Part shown: positions 53,385 to 62,224 of the stretch, in pieces
How the letters are laid out: every line of letters begins with the position of its first letter
Numbering within the stretch: position 1 is the stretch's first letter
Source of the DNA: Gemmobacter fulvus
Lineage (GTDB): Bacteria; Pseudomonadota; Alphaproteobacteria; Rhodobacterales; Rhodobacteraceae
Length of the DNA: 64,000 nt
Reading direction: 5' to 3'
NCBI RefSeq assembly: GCF_018798885.1
Contig: NZ_CP076361.1
Span: 2,075,501 to 2,139,500 of the forward strand
Program-made: the position numbers and the translations under genes
The notes under the pieces: model-generated
What the model saw: the letters and a program-made list of their open reading frames with translations, nothing else
Database searches by the model: none
Told to the model about the DNA's origin: nothing

Positions 53385-55775
53385 CTAAGGCTGGGGCGCG
53401 GTCCAGCCGGGCCGCCCGGAGGTCAGGCCATTGACCTTGTCGACAATGGCGCGGGCATCAATGCCGAAATGCCGGTACAGATCGCCAATCGTGCCGGTCT
53501 GCCCAAAATGTTCAACCCCAAGCGGGATCGTCCGGTGCCCTGCCACGGCCCCCAGCCAAGACAGGGTTGCCGGATGGCCATCCAGCAGCGTGACCAGATG
53601 GGCGTCGCGCGGAATCTCTGCCAGCAGCCGCTCGATATGCGATGATGCCGCACGGTTGCCGCGCGCCCGGGCGCGCTGTGCCGCCGTCCAGCCGGCATTG
53701 AGGCGGTCGGCGGATGTCACCGCCAGAACCCCCACATCGCGCCGCGCCTCGGCCAGAAGGCCCGCCGCGCGTATGGCCTCCGGCGCGACGGCCCCTTGAT
53801 AGGCGATCACCACCTCGCAATTGGGGCCAGGCGGGCGCAGCCAATAGGCACCGTCGATGGCCCCCTGGCGGAAGGCGTCATCCTGGCGTTTGCCGGGCTG
53901 GTCGATCGGGTTGGTGCTGAGCCGCAGATAGACAGAGCCGCCTGTCTCATCGCGCAGCCAGGTGCGTTCGTCCGGGTCGCCTTCGCCCTCGCGTTGCAGA
54001 TAATCAAATGCCCATTCCAGGATCACCGCCAACTCGTCGGCGAAAGCGGGTTCAAATGCGGCGAGGCCATCCTGCGACATGCCGATCAGCGGCGTGCCGA
54101 TGGATTGATGCGCCCCGCCCTCTGGTGCCAGCGTCACGCCCGACGGTGTGCCGACGATGATGAATCGCGCATCCTGATAGCAGGCATAGTTGAGCGCATC
54201 GAGACCCCGGCAAATGAAGGGATCATAGACGGTGCCCACCGGAATCAGTCGCTTGCCGAACAGCGCATGTGACAGCCCGGCGGCGGCAAGCAGCAGGAAC
54301 AGGTTCATCTCGGCAATGCCCAGCTCGATATGCTGGCCTTCGGGCGCGAAATCCCATTTGGCGGTGGACGGGATGTTCTGCGCCCGGAATTCATCCTGCC
54401 GGGCATGGCGGGCAAAAAGCTTGCGGCGGTTCACCCAGGGCCCGAGGCCGGTGGTGCCCGTCACATCCGGCGAGGTGGTGACGATGCGGTCTGCCAGCGC
54501 GCTGCTGCCACGGGCCAGATCGTCCAGTATCTTGCCAAAGGCCTGCTGGGTCGAGATTTCGCGGTCAGCGGTGATCATGACAGGGGGCACGGGCAGGCGG
54601 CTGTCGCTGTGGCTGCGCGGGCCTGCGGCAAAGAACGTCACCGACGCCAGAAAGCTGCGGAAGGCACCGGGATCGGCCACCCCGGCCATCGGCTCCCATT
54701 CCTGCCCTTCGGCAATGCCCATATGCGCCTGCCAGCTGGCCATCTGCGCCTTGGTCATCAGGCCGCTATGGTTGTCCTTGTGTCCGGCAATCGGCGTGGC
54801 CCAGCCTTTGATCGTATAGGCGAGAAAGCAGGTCGGGCGGTCATGGGTGATCGCGGCGAAGGCCTGCGCCATGGTGTCGACGCAGTTGCCGCCAAGGTTT
54901 TCCATCAGCGCCGCCAGCTCCGGGTCCGAGCGCGCCTCGATCAGCCGCGTCACATCCCCCTGATCGCCCAGGGCCTCCATCAGCCGCGCGCGCCAGACCG
55001 CTCCGCCCTGAAAGGTGAGGGCGGCATAGGTCTCGTTCGGGCAGGCGTCGATCCAGTCACGCAGCTTGTCGCCGCCCGGCTCTGCAAAGGCGGCGCGTTG
55101 CAGCGCCCCATATTTCACCCGGACGACCTCCCAGCCGAAGGCGGTAAAGATCTGCTCGATCCGTGACCACAACCCCTCGCGCACGATGCCGTCCAGCGAC
55201 TGACGGTTGTAATCAATGATCCACCAGACATTGCGCAGATCGTGCTTCCAGCCTTCCTGAAGACATTCATAGATATTGCCCTCATCCAGTTCGGCATCGC
55301 CCATCAGGGCAATCATCCGCCCCATGCCCGGCGTTTGCGCCCAGGGTTTTGCGGCGATGTAATCCTGGATCAGCGATGCGAACGAGGTGATGGCGACGCC
55401 CAGCCCCACGGAGCCTGTGGAAAAATCCACATCATCCACGTCCTTCGTGCGCGAGGGATAGCTTTGCACCCCGCCGTAGCCCCGGAAATTCTCCAGCTTT
55501 TCGCGGGGCAGCGTGCCCATCAGATAGTGCATCGCGTGAAACACCGGCCCGGCATGAGGCTTCACTGCCACCCGGTCCTGCGGGCGCAGCGCCGAGAAAT
55601 ACAGCGCCGTCAGGATCGAGACCATCGAGGCCGAGCTGGCCTGATGCCCGCCAACCTTGATGCCATCCGCCTTGGGGCGGAGGTGGTTGGCGTTGTGGAT
55701 CATCCAATGCGACAGCCAGAGCAGGCGCTGCTCGACCGTCTTGAGATGGAAGGTTGCGGGCGTGGCGTCCGACAT
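53385..55775 (-). CDS. Transketolase/AceE-type thiamine diphosphate enzyme
   Basis: 796 residues, related to homodimeric pyruvate dehydrogenase E1 and transketolase. The N-terminal HQASSASMVSILTALYF, the thiamine diphosphate motif MALMGDAELDEGN-like (residues LMGDAELDEGNIYE), and the later GIAEMNLFLLLAAAG and GHPATLSWLG are visible. The length is under AceE (about 890) and over transketolase (about 660). No E2 or E3 gene adjoins it, so a 2-oxo acid dehydrogenase complex is not assured. The ATG at 55775 has AGGGGA six bases upstream. Divergent from an Lrp regulator. Confidence 0.82.
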   Translation of the reverse strand: MSDATPATFHLKTVEQRLLWLSHWMIHNANHLRPKADGIKVGGHQASSASMVSILTALYFSALRPQDRVAVKPHAGPVFHAMHYLMGTLPREKLENFRGYGGVQSYPSRTKDVDDVDFSTGSVGLGVAITSFASLIQDYIAAKPWAQTPGMGRMIALMGDAELDEGNIYECLQEGWKHDLRNVWWIIDYNRQSLDGIVREGLWSRIEQIFTAFGWEVVRVKYGALQRAAFAEPGGDKLRDWIDACPNETYAALTFQGGAVWRARLMEALGDQGDVTRLIEARSDPELAALMENLGGNCVDTMAQAFAAITHDRPTCFLAYTIKGWATPIAGHKDNHSGLMTKAQMASWQAHMGIAEGQEWEPMAGVADPGAFRSFLASVTFFAAGPRSHSDSRLPVPPVMITADREISTQQAFGKILDDLARGSSALADRIVTTSPDVTGTTGLGPWVNRRKLFARHARQDEFRAQNIPSTAKWDFAPEGQHIELGIAEMNLFLLLAAAGLSHALFGKRLIPVGTVYDPFICRGLDALNYACYQDARFIIVGTPSGVTLAPEGGAHQSIGTPLIGMSQDGLAAFEPAFADELAVILEWAFDYLQREGEGDPDERTWLRDETGGSVYLRLSTNPIDQPGKRQDDAFRQGAIDGAYWLRPPGPNCEVVIAYQGAVAPEAIRAAGLLAEARRDVGVLAVTSADRLNAGWTAAQRARARGNRAASSHIERLLAEIPRDAHLVTLLDGHPATLSWLGAVAGHRTIPLGVEHFGQTGTIGDLYRHFGIDARAIVDKVNGLTSGRPGWTAPQP

Positions 55776-55900
55776 GGCATTCCCCTGTAATCTGATGCGG
55801 AAAAAATGCGGGCCGAACTGCGGAAAGTCCGATCTATGATGGCTTGAAGGGCCGAAAGATCGGTAAGTCTGTTCCAGATATGGAGAATATGAGGTGAAAC

Positions 55901-56395
55901 ATGCCGGACAAGCCTGCAAAGCTGGATGATGCGAGTCTGCGAATCCTCGATGCGCTTCAACAGAATGCCGAACTCAGCAATGCCGAGTTGGCCGAGGCTG
56001 TGCATCTGTCAGCCTCGCCGTGCTGGCGGCGCGTGGCCGAAATGCGTGAGCAGGGCATCATTCGCGGTTCGGTCATCCTTGCCGATCCGGTCAAGCTGGG
56101 TCTGTTGGTGAATGTCTTTGTGCATGTGACGCTGGTGCAGCAGGACAAGGCTTCGTTGAAGGCCTTCACCGATGCCATCGAAGGGCGGCCCGAGGTGATG
56201 GAATGTTACCTGATGACGGGCGAGGCCGATTTCATGCTGCGCGTCGTGGTGGAGGATCTGCTGCGCTATCAGGAGCTTGTTCTGGACTGCCTGACGCAGA
56301 TCCCCGGTGTGGCCAATATCCGCTCCAGCTTTGCGCTGGATCAGGTGAAATACACCACGGCCTTGCCCACGGCGCATTTGAAGGGCCGGGGCTGA
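55901..56395 (+). CDS. Lrp/AsnC-family regulator
   Basis: 164 residues. The winged helix (LDDASLRILDALQQNAELSN, then VHLSASPCWRRVAEM) and the C-terminal effector domain (MTGEADFMLRVVVEDLLRYQ) are typical. It is divergent from the AceE/transketolase-like gene with a 125-bp gap, so that gene is the likely target. It is clearly a different paralogue from the Lrp protein near the tRNA. Confidence 0.9.
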   Translation: MPDKPAKLDDASLRILDALQQNAELSNAELAEAVHLSASPCWRRVAEMREQGIIRGSVILADPVKLGLLVNVFVHVTLVQQDKASLKAFTDAIEGRPEVMECYLMTGEADFMLRVVVEDLLRYQELVLDCLTQIPGVANIRSSFALDQVKYTTALPTAHLKGRG

Positions 56396-56445
56396 GCGGC
56401 GGCCCAACTGCGGCTTGGCGCAGGCGGCGCGATGCCAGGCCCGGA

Positions 56446-57573
56446 TCAGGCCGGTTTTTGCAGAAAGAACCGGATCATCTGCGCCGTGGCATCGGGGCCT
56501 TTGCTGTCGGTATAGGATCCCGCTGCCCGGCCACCCGACCACGCATGCCCGGCGCCTTCAAGCATCCAAAGTTCCAGCAGCACACCACCGTCCGGCCCCG
56601 CGAAATCGCGTCGCGCATACCCGCGCCCACGCACCGATCGTTTGCTGATCTTGCCGGGTGTCGCGTCAGGCCCCACCGCCGCCGCGACGATCATCGCCGC
56701 GTTGGACGGGTGAACCGTGCTGTCGGCATCGCCCTGAAAGACGATCCGCCGCACCGGGCGCGCCCGGGGGATGACAGGTGGCACTGCCCCCCCCTCAGGC
56801 GCGCCGCCCCGCCGCATCGCCGCCACAGCCGAGCGCGCATCCCGCGCCGCCCCGCGCGCAAGGCCGGAATGTATGCCCGCCGCAGAAAAGACATCCGGGT
56901 AGACATCGGCCAGAATGGCCGCCATCGCCCCGCCCGCCGACAGCCCGGCCACAAACACGGCATCGCGGCTCAGCCCAAGATCCTTCATCAGCTTGCGGGT
57001 CAGCGAGGCCAGAATTGCAGGCTCGCCCGCGCCGCGCCCCTGATTGCCCGGTTTGAACCAGTTCCAGCAGGACACCGGATTGTCGGGGCGGCCTTGGGCC
57101 GGATAGGCGATGGCGAGGCCATGTTTCTCGGCCATCGCATTCATATGCGTGCCAAGCGCAAAATCATCCGGCGTCTGGTTGCAGCCATGCAGCATCAGGA
57201 TCAGGCCCTTGGGCCGTTTCGGCTGGCTGGCGGGCAGATAGAGCTTGTAACTGCGCGACCCTGCGGCGCTGCGATGCACCCGGGCCAGATATTGCGCGCC
57301 CTTCGGGATCCGGGGGGCCACCGTCTGTCCCGCCGCTCCGGGCATCAGCGATTGCGCCGCGCGCAACTGTTTCAGCACCACGCCAAGCGAGCGGCCCGCC
57401 TTGGGCACTGCGGCTTTGGGCGTTTTGGCAGGCTTTGGCGTCAGCGCGGCCATGGCGGATTTGACCATCAGCCCCGTCATGGTTTTCTGGATGGAACGGC
57501 CGGTCTTGCCCAGTTTGGCCGGGCGCATCAGCCGGTTTGCCCGGCGCAGGGCGGCCGCGAAGGAGCGTGTCAT
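56446..57573 (-). CDS. PHB depolymerase-family esterase
   Basis: 375 residues. An alpha/beta-hydrolase core of the extracellular PHB depolymerase/LpqC type has LILMLHGCNQTPDDFA, the nucleophile elbow GLSAGGAMAA and a C-terminal His in GAGHAWSGG. The basic, Ala-rich N-terminal 100 residues lack a clear signal peptide, so an intracellular polyester or a phasin-associated role is possible. The ATG at 57573 has GAGGA upstream; the frame reaches 57645. It is convergent with the Lrp gene. Confidence 0.82.
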   Translation of the reverse strand: MTRSFAAALRRANRLMRPAKLGKTGRSIQKTMTGLMVKSAMAALTPKPAKTPKAAVPKAGRSLGVVLKQLRAAQSLMPGAAGQTVAPRIPKGAQYLARVHRSAAGSRSYKLYLPASQPKRPKGLILMLHGCNQTPDDFALGTHMNAMAEKHGLAIAYPAQGRPDNPVSCWNWFKPGNQGRGAGEPAILASLTRKLMKDLGLSRDAVFVAGLSAGGAMAAILADVYPDVFSAAGIHSGLARGAARDARSAVAAMRRGGAPEGGAVPPVIPRARPVRRIVFQGDADSTVHPSNAAMIVAAAVGPDATPGKISKRSVRGRGYARRDFAGPDGGVLLELWMLEGAGHAWSGGRAAGSYTDSKGPDATAQMIRFFLQKPA

Positions 57574-57739
57574 GGGCAATATCCTCGCAATGGGGCGTTC
57601 GGGCCGATACAGGCAAGGCACGGGCCCATGAGGGGCCCGGTTCACGCAGCCTGCGCTGCTAAAGTGGGGATCAAGACCGGCAGCGCAAGGCAGCGACCTG
57701 CAGGAAACCTGTCGGCAATGGGCGGCGGCTCTGGCCCGG

Positions 57740-57770
57740 CATTGGCTGGACGCATCCGAACCATTGGCTG
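57740..57770. promoter_or_regulatory. Direct repeats upstream of the TRAP operon
   Basis: CATTGGCTG occurs at 57740-57748 and 57762-57770, 22 bp apart (two helical turns), 68 bases before the DctP start. A tandem site on one DNA face suits a regulator dimer, perhaps the LysR protein at the end of the window. Confidence 0.4.
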
Positions 57771-57837
57771 ACGCTATTTGCCAGCGCGGGCGATCACTGG
57801 TTCAATTCTACCATAACAAACGGAACAGGAGAGGGCG

Positions 57838-58833
57838 ATGACCCATATTTTCACATTGCGGAACCGGCTGTCTGCGGGGCTTGTCGCGCTTTCGGCGCTG
57901 GCGCTCTCCGCCGGGATTGCGTCGGCGGAAACCACCATCCGCATCGGTCACGTGTTGGCAGATACCCACAGCTGGCATGTGGCCGCGCAAGGCTTTGCGG
58001 CGGATGTGGCCGAAAAGACCGAAGGCCGCGTGAAGATCGAGATCTTCGCGGGCGGTCAGCTTGGCAATGAAAAGGACATGATCGAGGGCTTGCAATTCGG
58101 GGCCGTGCAGGGTGGCGTGATCGGCGGTGGGTCGTTCCAGTCGATCGAACCCAAGATGGGCATCATCGAAATGCCCTATGCCTGGGCCAGCCGCGAACAG
58201 GCCTTTGCCGCGCTGGACGGCGATCTGGGCGCGCATCTGGCCGGGCTGCTGGATGGCAAGGGTGTCAAGCTGCTGGCCTGGTGGGAAAACGGCTATCGCA
58301 ATGTCACCAACAGCAAACGCCCGATCACGACACCCACCGATCTGGCTGGCCTGAAAATCCGCGTCACGCCCGATAAGGTGCGTCTGGCCACCTTCGAGGC
58401 GCTTGGTGCGCAGCCCGCACCGCTGGCCTTTGGCGAGCTGTATTCGGCGCTGCAACAAGGCGTGTTCGACGCACAGGAAAACCCGCTGGCGATCATCCAT
58501 TCCTCCTCGTTCTTCGAGGTGCAGAAATATGTGTCGATGACGAACCACGTCTGGGGCTCTGCCGCGCTGGTCGTCTCGTCGATCACCTGGAACAGCCTGT
58601 CACCCGAAGATCAGGCCGTGGTGCAGGCCGCCGCAATGGCCTGGGGCGAAAAGCAGCGCCAGATGGTTGCCGATTCCGACGCCGAAATGGTGGAAAAGCT
58701 GAAAGCGGCAGGCATGGCGTTCAACGAGGTCGACCGCGATGCCTTTGTGGCCGCCGTGCAGCCGATCTGGGAATCTGAAGCTGCCACCTTCGGGCCGGAG
58801 CTGATGGGCCTGATGGAAAGCGCGCGGAAATGA
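57838..58833 (+). CDS. dctP: TRAP transporter substrate-binding protein DctP
   Basis: 331 residues. The signal peptide ends near ASAETT. The DctP fold shows TTIRIGHVLADTHSWHVA, IEIFAGGQLGNEKDMIEGLQ, KIRVTPDKVRLATFEALGAQ and the conserved LYSALQQGVFDAQENP (with the binding Arg at IRV). It delivers an organic acid-type ligand to the membrane complex. AGGAGA precedes the ATG. It begins the catabolic operon and overlaps the cupin gene. Confidence 0.93.
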   Translation: MTHIFTLRNRLSAGLVALSALALSAGIASAETTIRIGHVLADTHSWHVAAQGFAADVAEKTEGRVKIEIFAGGQLGNEKDMIEGLQFGAVQGGVIGGGSFQSIEPKMGIIEMPYAWASREQAFAALDGDLGAHLAGLLDGKGVKLLAWWENGYRNVTNSKRPITTPTDLAGLKIRVTPDKVRLATFEALGAQPAPLAFGELYSALQQGVFDAQENPLAIIHSSSFFEVQKYVSMTNHVWGSAALVVSSITWNSLSPEDQAVVQAAAMAWGEKQRQMVADSDAEMVEKLKAAGMAFNEVDRDAFVAAVQPIWESEAATFGPELMGLMESARK

Positions 58834-59207
58834 GCGCGCGCCTGCCAGAGGTGAAGCAGGTTGCATCGGTCTCCCCGGTGCAGCTTTACGACTTCAGCCA
58901 GAAAATCCTGTTCTCGCCCAAAGAGCGCGGCGAGGGTTTCATCAAGCTGACGGTCACCACCGGCAAGAAGGGCGCGCGCAGCACGCCGCATGCCCATCCG
59001 CGGGATGAAGTGACCCTGACGCTGAAAGGGCAGGCCGTGCTGCGGGCAGGCGGGCAAGAGTTCCACATGACCGAAGGCACCGCCCTGCGCCTGCCGCCTG
59101 GCGTGGTGCATGAGGTCGAGGTGCTGTCCGACGAATGGGTGGTGGTGGCCGCCTATTGCGACGAATGTATGCTGTGCCGTGGCCCCGACGGAGGATTGAC
59201 CGGATGA
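58830..59207 (+). CDS. Cupin-domain protein within the TRAP operon
   Basis: 125 residues with a double-stranded beta-helix. PHAHPRDEVTLTLKG and LPPGVVHEVEVL carry the His/Glu metal ligands. The C-terminal CDECMLCRG adds a Cys cluster that is unusual for small cupins. It overlaps the genes on both sides (ATGA), so it is co-translated with the transporter. It may be a sensor or a small isomerase/lyase for the imported compound. Substrate unknown. Confidence 0.78.
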   Translation: MSARLPEVKQVASVSPVQLYDFSQKILFSPKERGEGFIKLTVTTGKKGARSTPHAHPRDEVTLTLKGQAVLRAGGQEFHMTEGTALRLPPGVVHEVEVLSDEWVVVAAYCDECMLCRGPDGGLTG

Positions 59208-59671
59208 GCGGCGCACCTGTTTCTGCGGCAGAGCGGCTGGACCGGATCGTGCGCAACATCGGCGCCATCGGCGTGTTGGCCCTTGCCGTCATCGTGGTCT
59301 ACGTCGTGCTGTCGCGTTATGCGCTGTCGCAGACCCCGCGCTGGTCGGAAGAATTGCCCCGGCTGATCCTCGTCTGGGTCACCTTTTTCGGGGTGATTTC
59401 GGCCTTCATCCGCGGCAGCCATTTTCGGGCGGGTTTGACAGACCTGATCCTGTCGCCCGGCCCGCTGCGCCGGGCGGTGTTTGGCCTGGCCGCGCTCAGC
59501 GGTGTTGCCTTTCTGATCGTGCTGCTGGTGACGGGGGTGAAGATCACCGGCTTCACCTGGCACCATGAAACCACGGCGATGAGCCTGCCGGGCGGGCTGT
59601 TCTATCTGTGCCTGCCGATCAGCGCGGTTCTGTCGTTGCTGGGTCTTGCCCTCGGAGGATGGCGCAAATGA
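59204..59671 (+). CDS. dctQ: TRAP transporter small permease DctQ
   Basis: 155 residues with four membrane helices; the segment RWSEELPRLILVWVTFFG is the DctQ hallmark. The ATG at 59204 overlaps the cupin stop. The stop overlaps dctM. Confidence 0.92.
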   Translation: MSGAPVSAAERLDRIVRNIGAIGVLALAVIVVYVVLSRYALSQTPRWSEELPRLILVWVTFFGVISAFIRGSHFRAGLTDLILSPGPLRRAVFGLAALSGVAFLIVLLVTGVKITGFTWHHETTAMSLPGGLFYLCLPISAVLSLLGLALGGWRK

Positions 59672-60948
59672 GCCTTGCCCTTTTCATTCTGCTGGCGGTC
59701 TTCGTCTTTCTGGTGCTGATCGACGCGCCCATTGCGGTGGCGCTTGGCCTTGCGGCGGCGGTCTATCTGCTGATCGCTGATCTGGCACCGCTGATGATCG
59801 TGGCGCAGCGCATGGTGGCGGGCATCGACAGCTTCACGCTGCTGGCCATTCCGCTGTTCCTGCTGGCGGGTACATTGATGGTGCAGGGCGGGCTTGCCCC
59901 GCGCATCATCGCATTGTGCGCCGCCATTGTCGGGCGTGGCACCGGCGGTCTGGCCATCGTGATGATCGCCGCCTGCATGTTGTTCGGGTCGCTGTCCGGA
60001 TCGGGCGTGGCGGATGTGGTGGCCATCGGGTCGATGATGCTGCCCGCGATGAAGGACCGTGGCTATCACCCCGGCTTTTCCTCGGCGGCACTTGGCTGCG
60101 CCGGGTCGCTGGGCACGGTGATCCCGCCCTCCATCGTGCTGATCGTCTATGGCACCGCCACCAATACCTCGATCGGGCAGCTGTTCGTCGGGGCGATCAT
60201 ACCGGGGCTGCTGCTGGGCTTTGGCCTGATGGTTGTGGCCTGGTGGATCTCGCGCAAGAATGGCTGGAAGGGGGGCGAGCCCTTCTCGTGGCCGGTGCTG
60301 GGCCGGGCCTTCATCGACGCCATTCCGGCGCTGATCGCACCGATGATCATCGTGGGCGGCATCCGCTTTGGCATTTTTACCCCGACCGAAGCGGCGGGGG
60401 CGGGGGTCGCCTATGCGCTGCTGACCGGCGCGCTGCTCTATCGCAAGCTGACGCTGCGCGGCATGATGGATCTGCTGCGTGACACCAGCGAGATGACCGG
60501 CTCCATCCTGTTCGTCATTGCCACAGCCTCGGTCTTTGGCTGGATTCTGGCGGCGGAACAGGTGCCGCAAATGGCGGTGAACGGCATCCTTGGCCTGACC
60601 GACAGCGCGACACTGGCGCTCCTGCTGATCATGGTCGTCGTGCTGGTGCTGGGCACCTTCATGGAATCGCTGGCGATCATCCTGATCCTTGCGCCGGTCT
60701 TCATGCCGGTGCTGACGGCCTATGACATCAACCCGGTCTATTTCGGCATCCTGCTGACCATCAATCTTGCCATCGGGGCCAATACGCCCCCCTTGGGCAT
60801 CGACCTGATGGCCGCCTGCCGCACGGCGGGGATCCCGATGTCGGCCTCGTTCCGTTACCTGCTGCCCTTCATCGGCGTCATGACCCTTGTCATGGTCCTG
60901 CTGGTGCTGTTCCCGCAGGTCATCACCACAGTCATCGGCGCGTCCTGA
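59668..60948 (+). CDS. dctM: TRAP transporter large permease DctM
   Basis: 426 residues with about 12 membrane helices. The start region SLALFILLAVFVFLVLIDAP, the conserved LFGSLSGSGVADVVAIGSMM and GCAGSLGTVIPPSIVLIVYG, and the terminal helix are typical of DctM. The ATG at 59668 is chosen because it overlaps the dctQ stop; an earlier in-frame start lies inside dctQ. Confidence 0.94.
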   Translation: MSLALFILLAVFVFLVLIDAPIAVALGLAAAVYLLIADLAPLMIVAQRMVAGIDSFTLLAIPLFLLAGTLMVQGGLAPRIIALCAAIVGRGTGGLAIVMIAACMLFGSLSGSGVADVVAIGSMMLPAMKDRGYHPGFSSAALGCAGSLGTVIPPSIVLIVYGTATNTSIGQLFVGAIIPGLLLGFGLMVVAWWISRKNGWKGGEPFSWPVLGRAFIDAIPALIAPMIIVGGIRFGIFTPTEAAGAGVAYALLTGALLYRKLTLRGMMDLLRDTSEMTGSILFVIATASVFGWILAAEQVPQMAVNGILGLTDSATLALLLIMVVVLVLGTFMESLAIILILAPVFMPVLTAYDINPVYFGILLTINLAIGANTPPLGIDLMAACRTAGIPMSASFRYLLPFIGVMTLVMVLLVLFPQVITTVIGAS

Positions 60949-60979
60949 CGCGCCGGACATCCTTTAATCCGAGGCTTCC

Positions 60980-62224
60980 ATGACCTTTTCTCCCGAAACA
61001 CGGGCCGATCTCGGCCGCTTCTGGTCCACCCTTGAACGCTCGGCCGAGATCGGGGTGGGCCGCCCCGGTGGTCTGGCCCGGCTGACCCTGACCGATGACG
61101 ACCGCCTCATGCGGGACCAGTTCGTGCAGTGGTGCGAGGCCGCAGGCCTGACGGTCGAGGTGGACGAGGTGGGTTCCATCTTCGCGCGCCGCGACGGCAC
61201 CGACAACAGCCTGCCGCCGATCCTGATCGGCAGCCATCTGGATACCCAGATCAACGGCGGGCGGTTTGACGGTATCGCCGGGGTTCTGGCCGGGCTGGAG
61301 CTGGTGCGCTGTCTGAACGATGCGGGCCATGTGACGCGCCGCCCGCTGGTCATCGTGAACTGGACCAACGAAGAGGGTGCGCGGTTTTCGCCGCCCATGG
61401 TCGCCTCGGGCGCCTTTGTCGGCAAATATGCGGTGGATTGGGTGCATGACCTGATCGCCGATGATGGCCCACGCTTTGGCGACGAACTGGCGCGGATCGG
61501 CTATCACGGCACCCGCCCCTGCAAGGCGGGTGAGATCGACGCCTATTTCGAGCTGCATATCGAACAGGGCCCGATCCTGGATGCCGAAGGGCGGCAGGTC
61601 GGGGTGGTGACGGGGGGCTACCCCAGCCATGGCATGCGGGTGCGCTTTGACGGCCAGACCGCCCATACCGGCCCCACCCCGATGGATCTGCGCCACAATG
61701 CGCTGATCGCGGGCGCGCGCTGGCTGACGGCGGTGGATGATATCGGCTGGGATTTCGCGGTGGGTGATGGCAAGGCCACCGGCTCGCGCCTGACGGCCTG
61801 GCCGAACAAGCCCGGCATCCTGTCGGATACCGCGCAGGCAGTAGCCGATGTGCGCCATCCCGATCCTGTCACCGCACGGGTGATGGGCGAAAAGATGCGT
61901 CGCGCCCTGTTCGCCAGCGCCGCCATGGCGGGCTGCACGGCTGAAATCGAGGATGAGTGGTTCTGGGGTGGTGACATCTTTGACCGCGCGCTGGTCGATG
62001 GCATCCGTGATCAGGCGATCCGCATGGGGTTTGACTGGCGCGACATCCGTTCGCAGGCCGGTCATGATGCCTATCATCTGGCGATGCACTGCCCGACGGC
62101 GATGATCTTTACCCCCTGCAAGGGCGGCATCACCCATAACAACGCCGAAAGCTGCGAGCCTGAGGATTTCCTCGCGGGGCTGAATATCCTGCTCCATGCC
62201 GTTGTCACGCGGGCAGACCGCTGA
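60980..62224 (+). CDS. Zn-dependent amidohydrolase (N-carbamoyl-L-amino acid hydrolase/allantoate amidohydrolase family)
   Basis: 414 residues of the M20-type HyuC/AllC family. Metal ligands lie in IGSHLDTQINGGRFDGIAG and TNEEGARFSPPM, then the dimerisation segment GQTAHTGPTPMDLR and a C-terminal GHDAYHLA. It probably removes an N-carbamoyl or similar group from an amino acid taken up by the TRAP system. Its stop shares bases with the next start (TGATG). The exact substrate is not readable. Confidence 0.88.
   Translation: MTFSPETRADLGRFWSTLERSAEIGVGRPGGLARLTLTDDDRLMRDQFVQWCEAAGLTVEVDEVGSIFARRDGTDNSLPPILIGSHLDTQINGGRFDGIAGVLAGLELVRCLNDAGHVTRRPLVIVNWTNEEGARFSPPMVASGAFVGKYAVDWVHDLIADDGPRFGDELARIGYHGTRPCKAGEIDAYFELHIEQGPILDAEGRQVGVVTGGYPSHGMRVRFDGQTAHTGPTPMDLRHNALIAGARWLTAVDDIGWDFAVGDGKATGSRLTAWPNKPGILSDTAQAVADVRHPDPVTARVMGEKMRRALFASAAMAGCTAEIEDEWFWGGDIFDRALVDGIRDQAIRMGFDWRDIRSQAGHDAYHLAMHCPTAMIFTPCKGGITHNNAESCEPEDFLAGLNILLHAVVTRADR

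Noticed and set aside
59602-60960. 452-residue minus-strand frame rich in His, Asp, Gln and Arg
   Set aside because: Antisense of the hydrophobic DctM gene; the composition is the usual mirror of membrane-protein codons.
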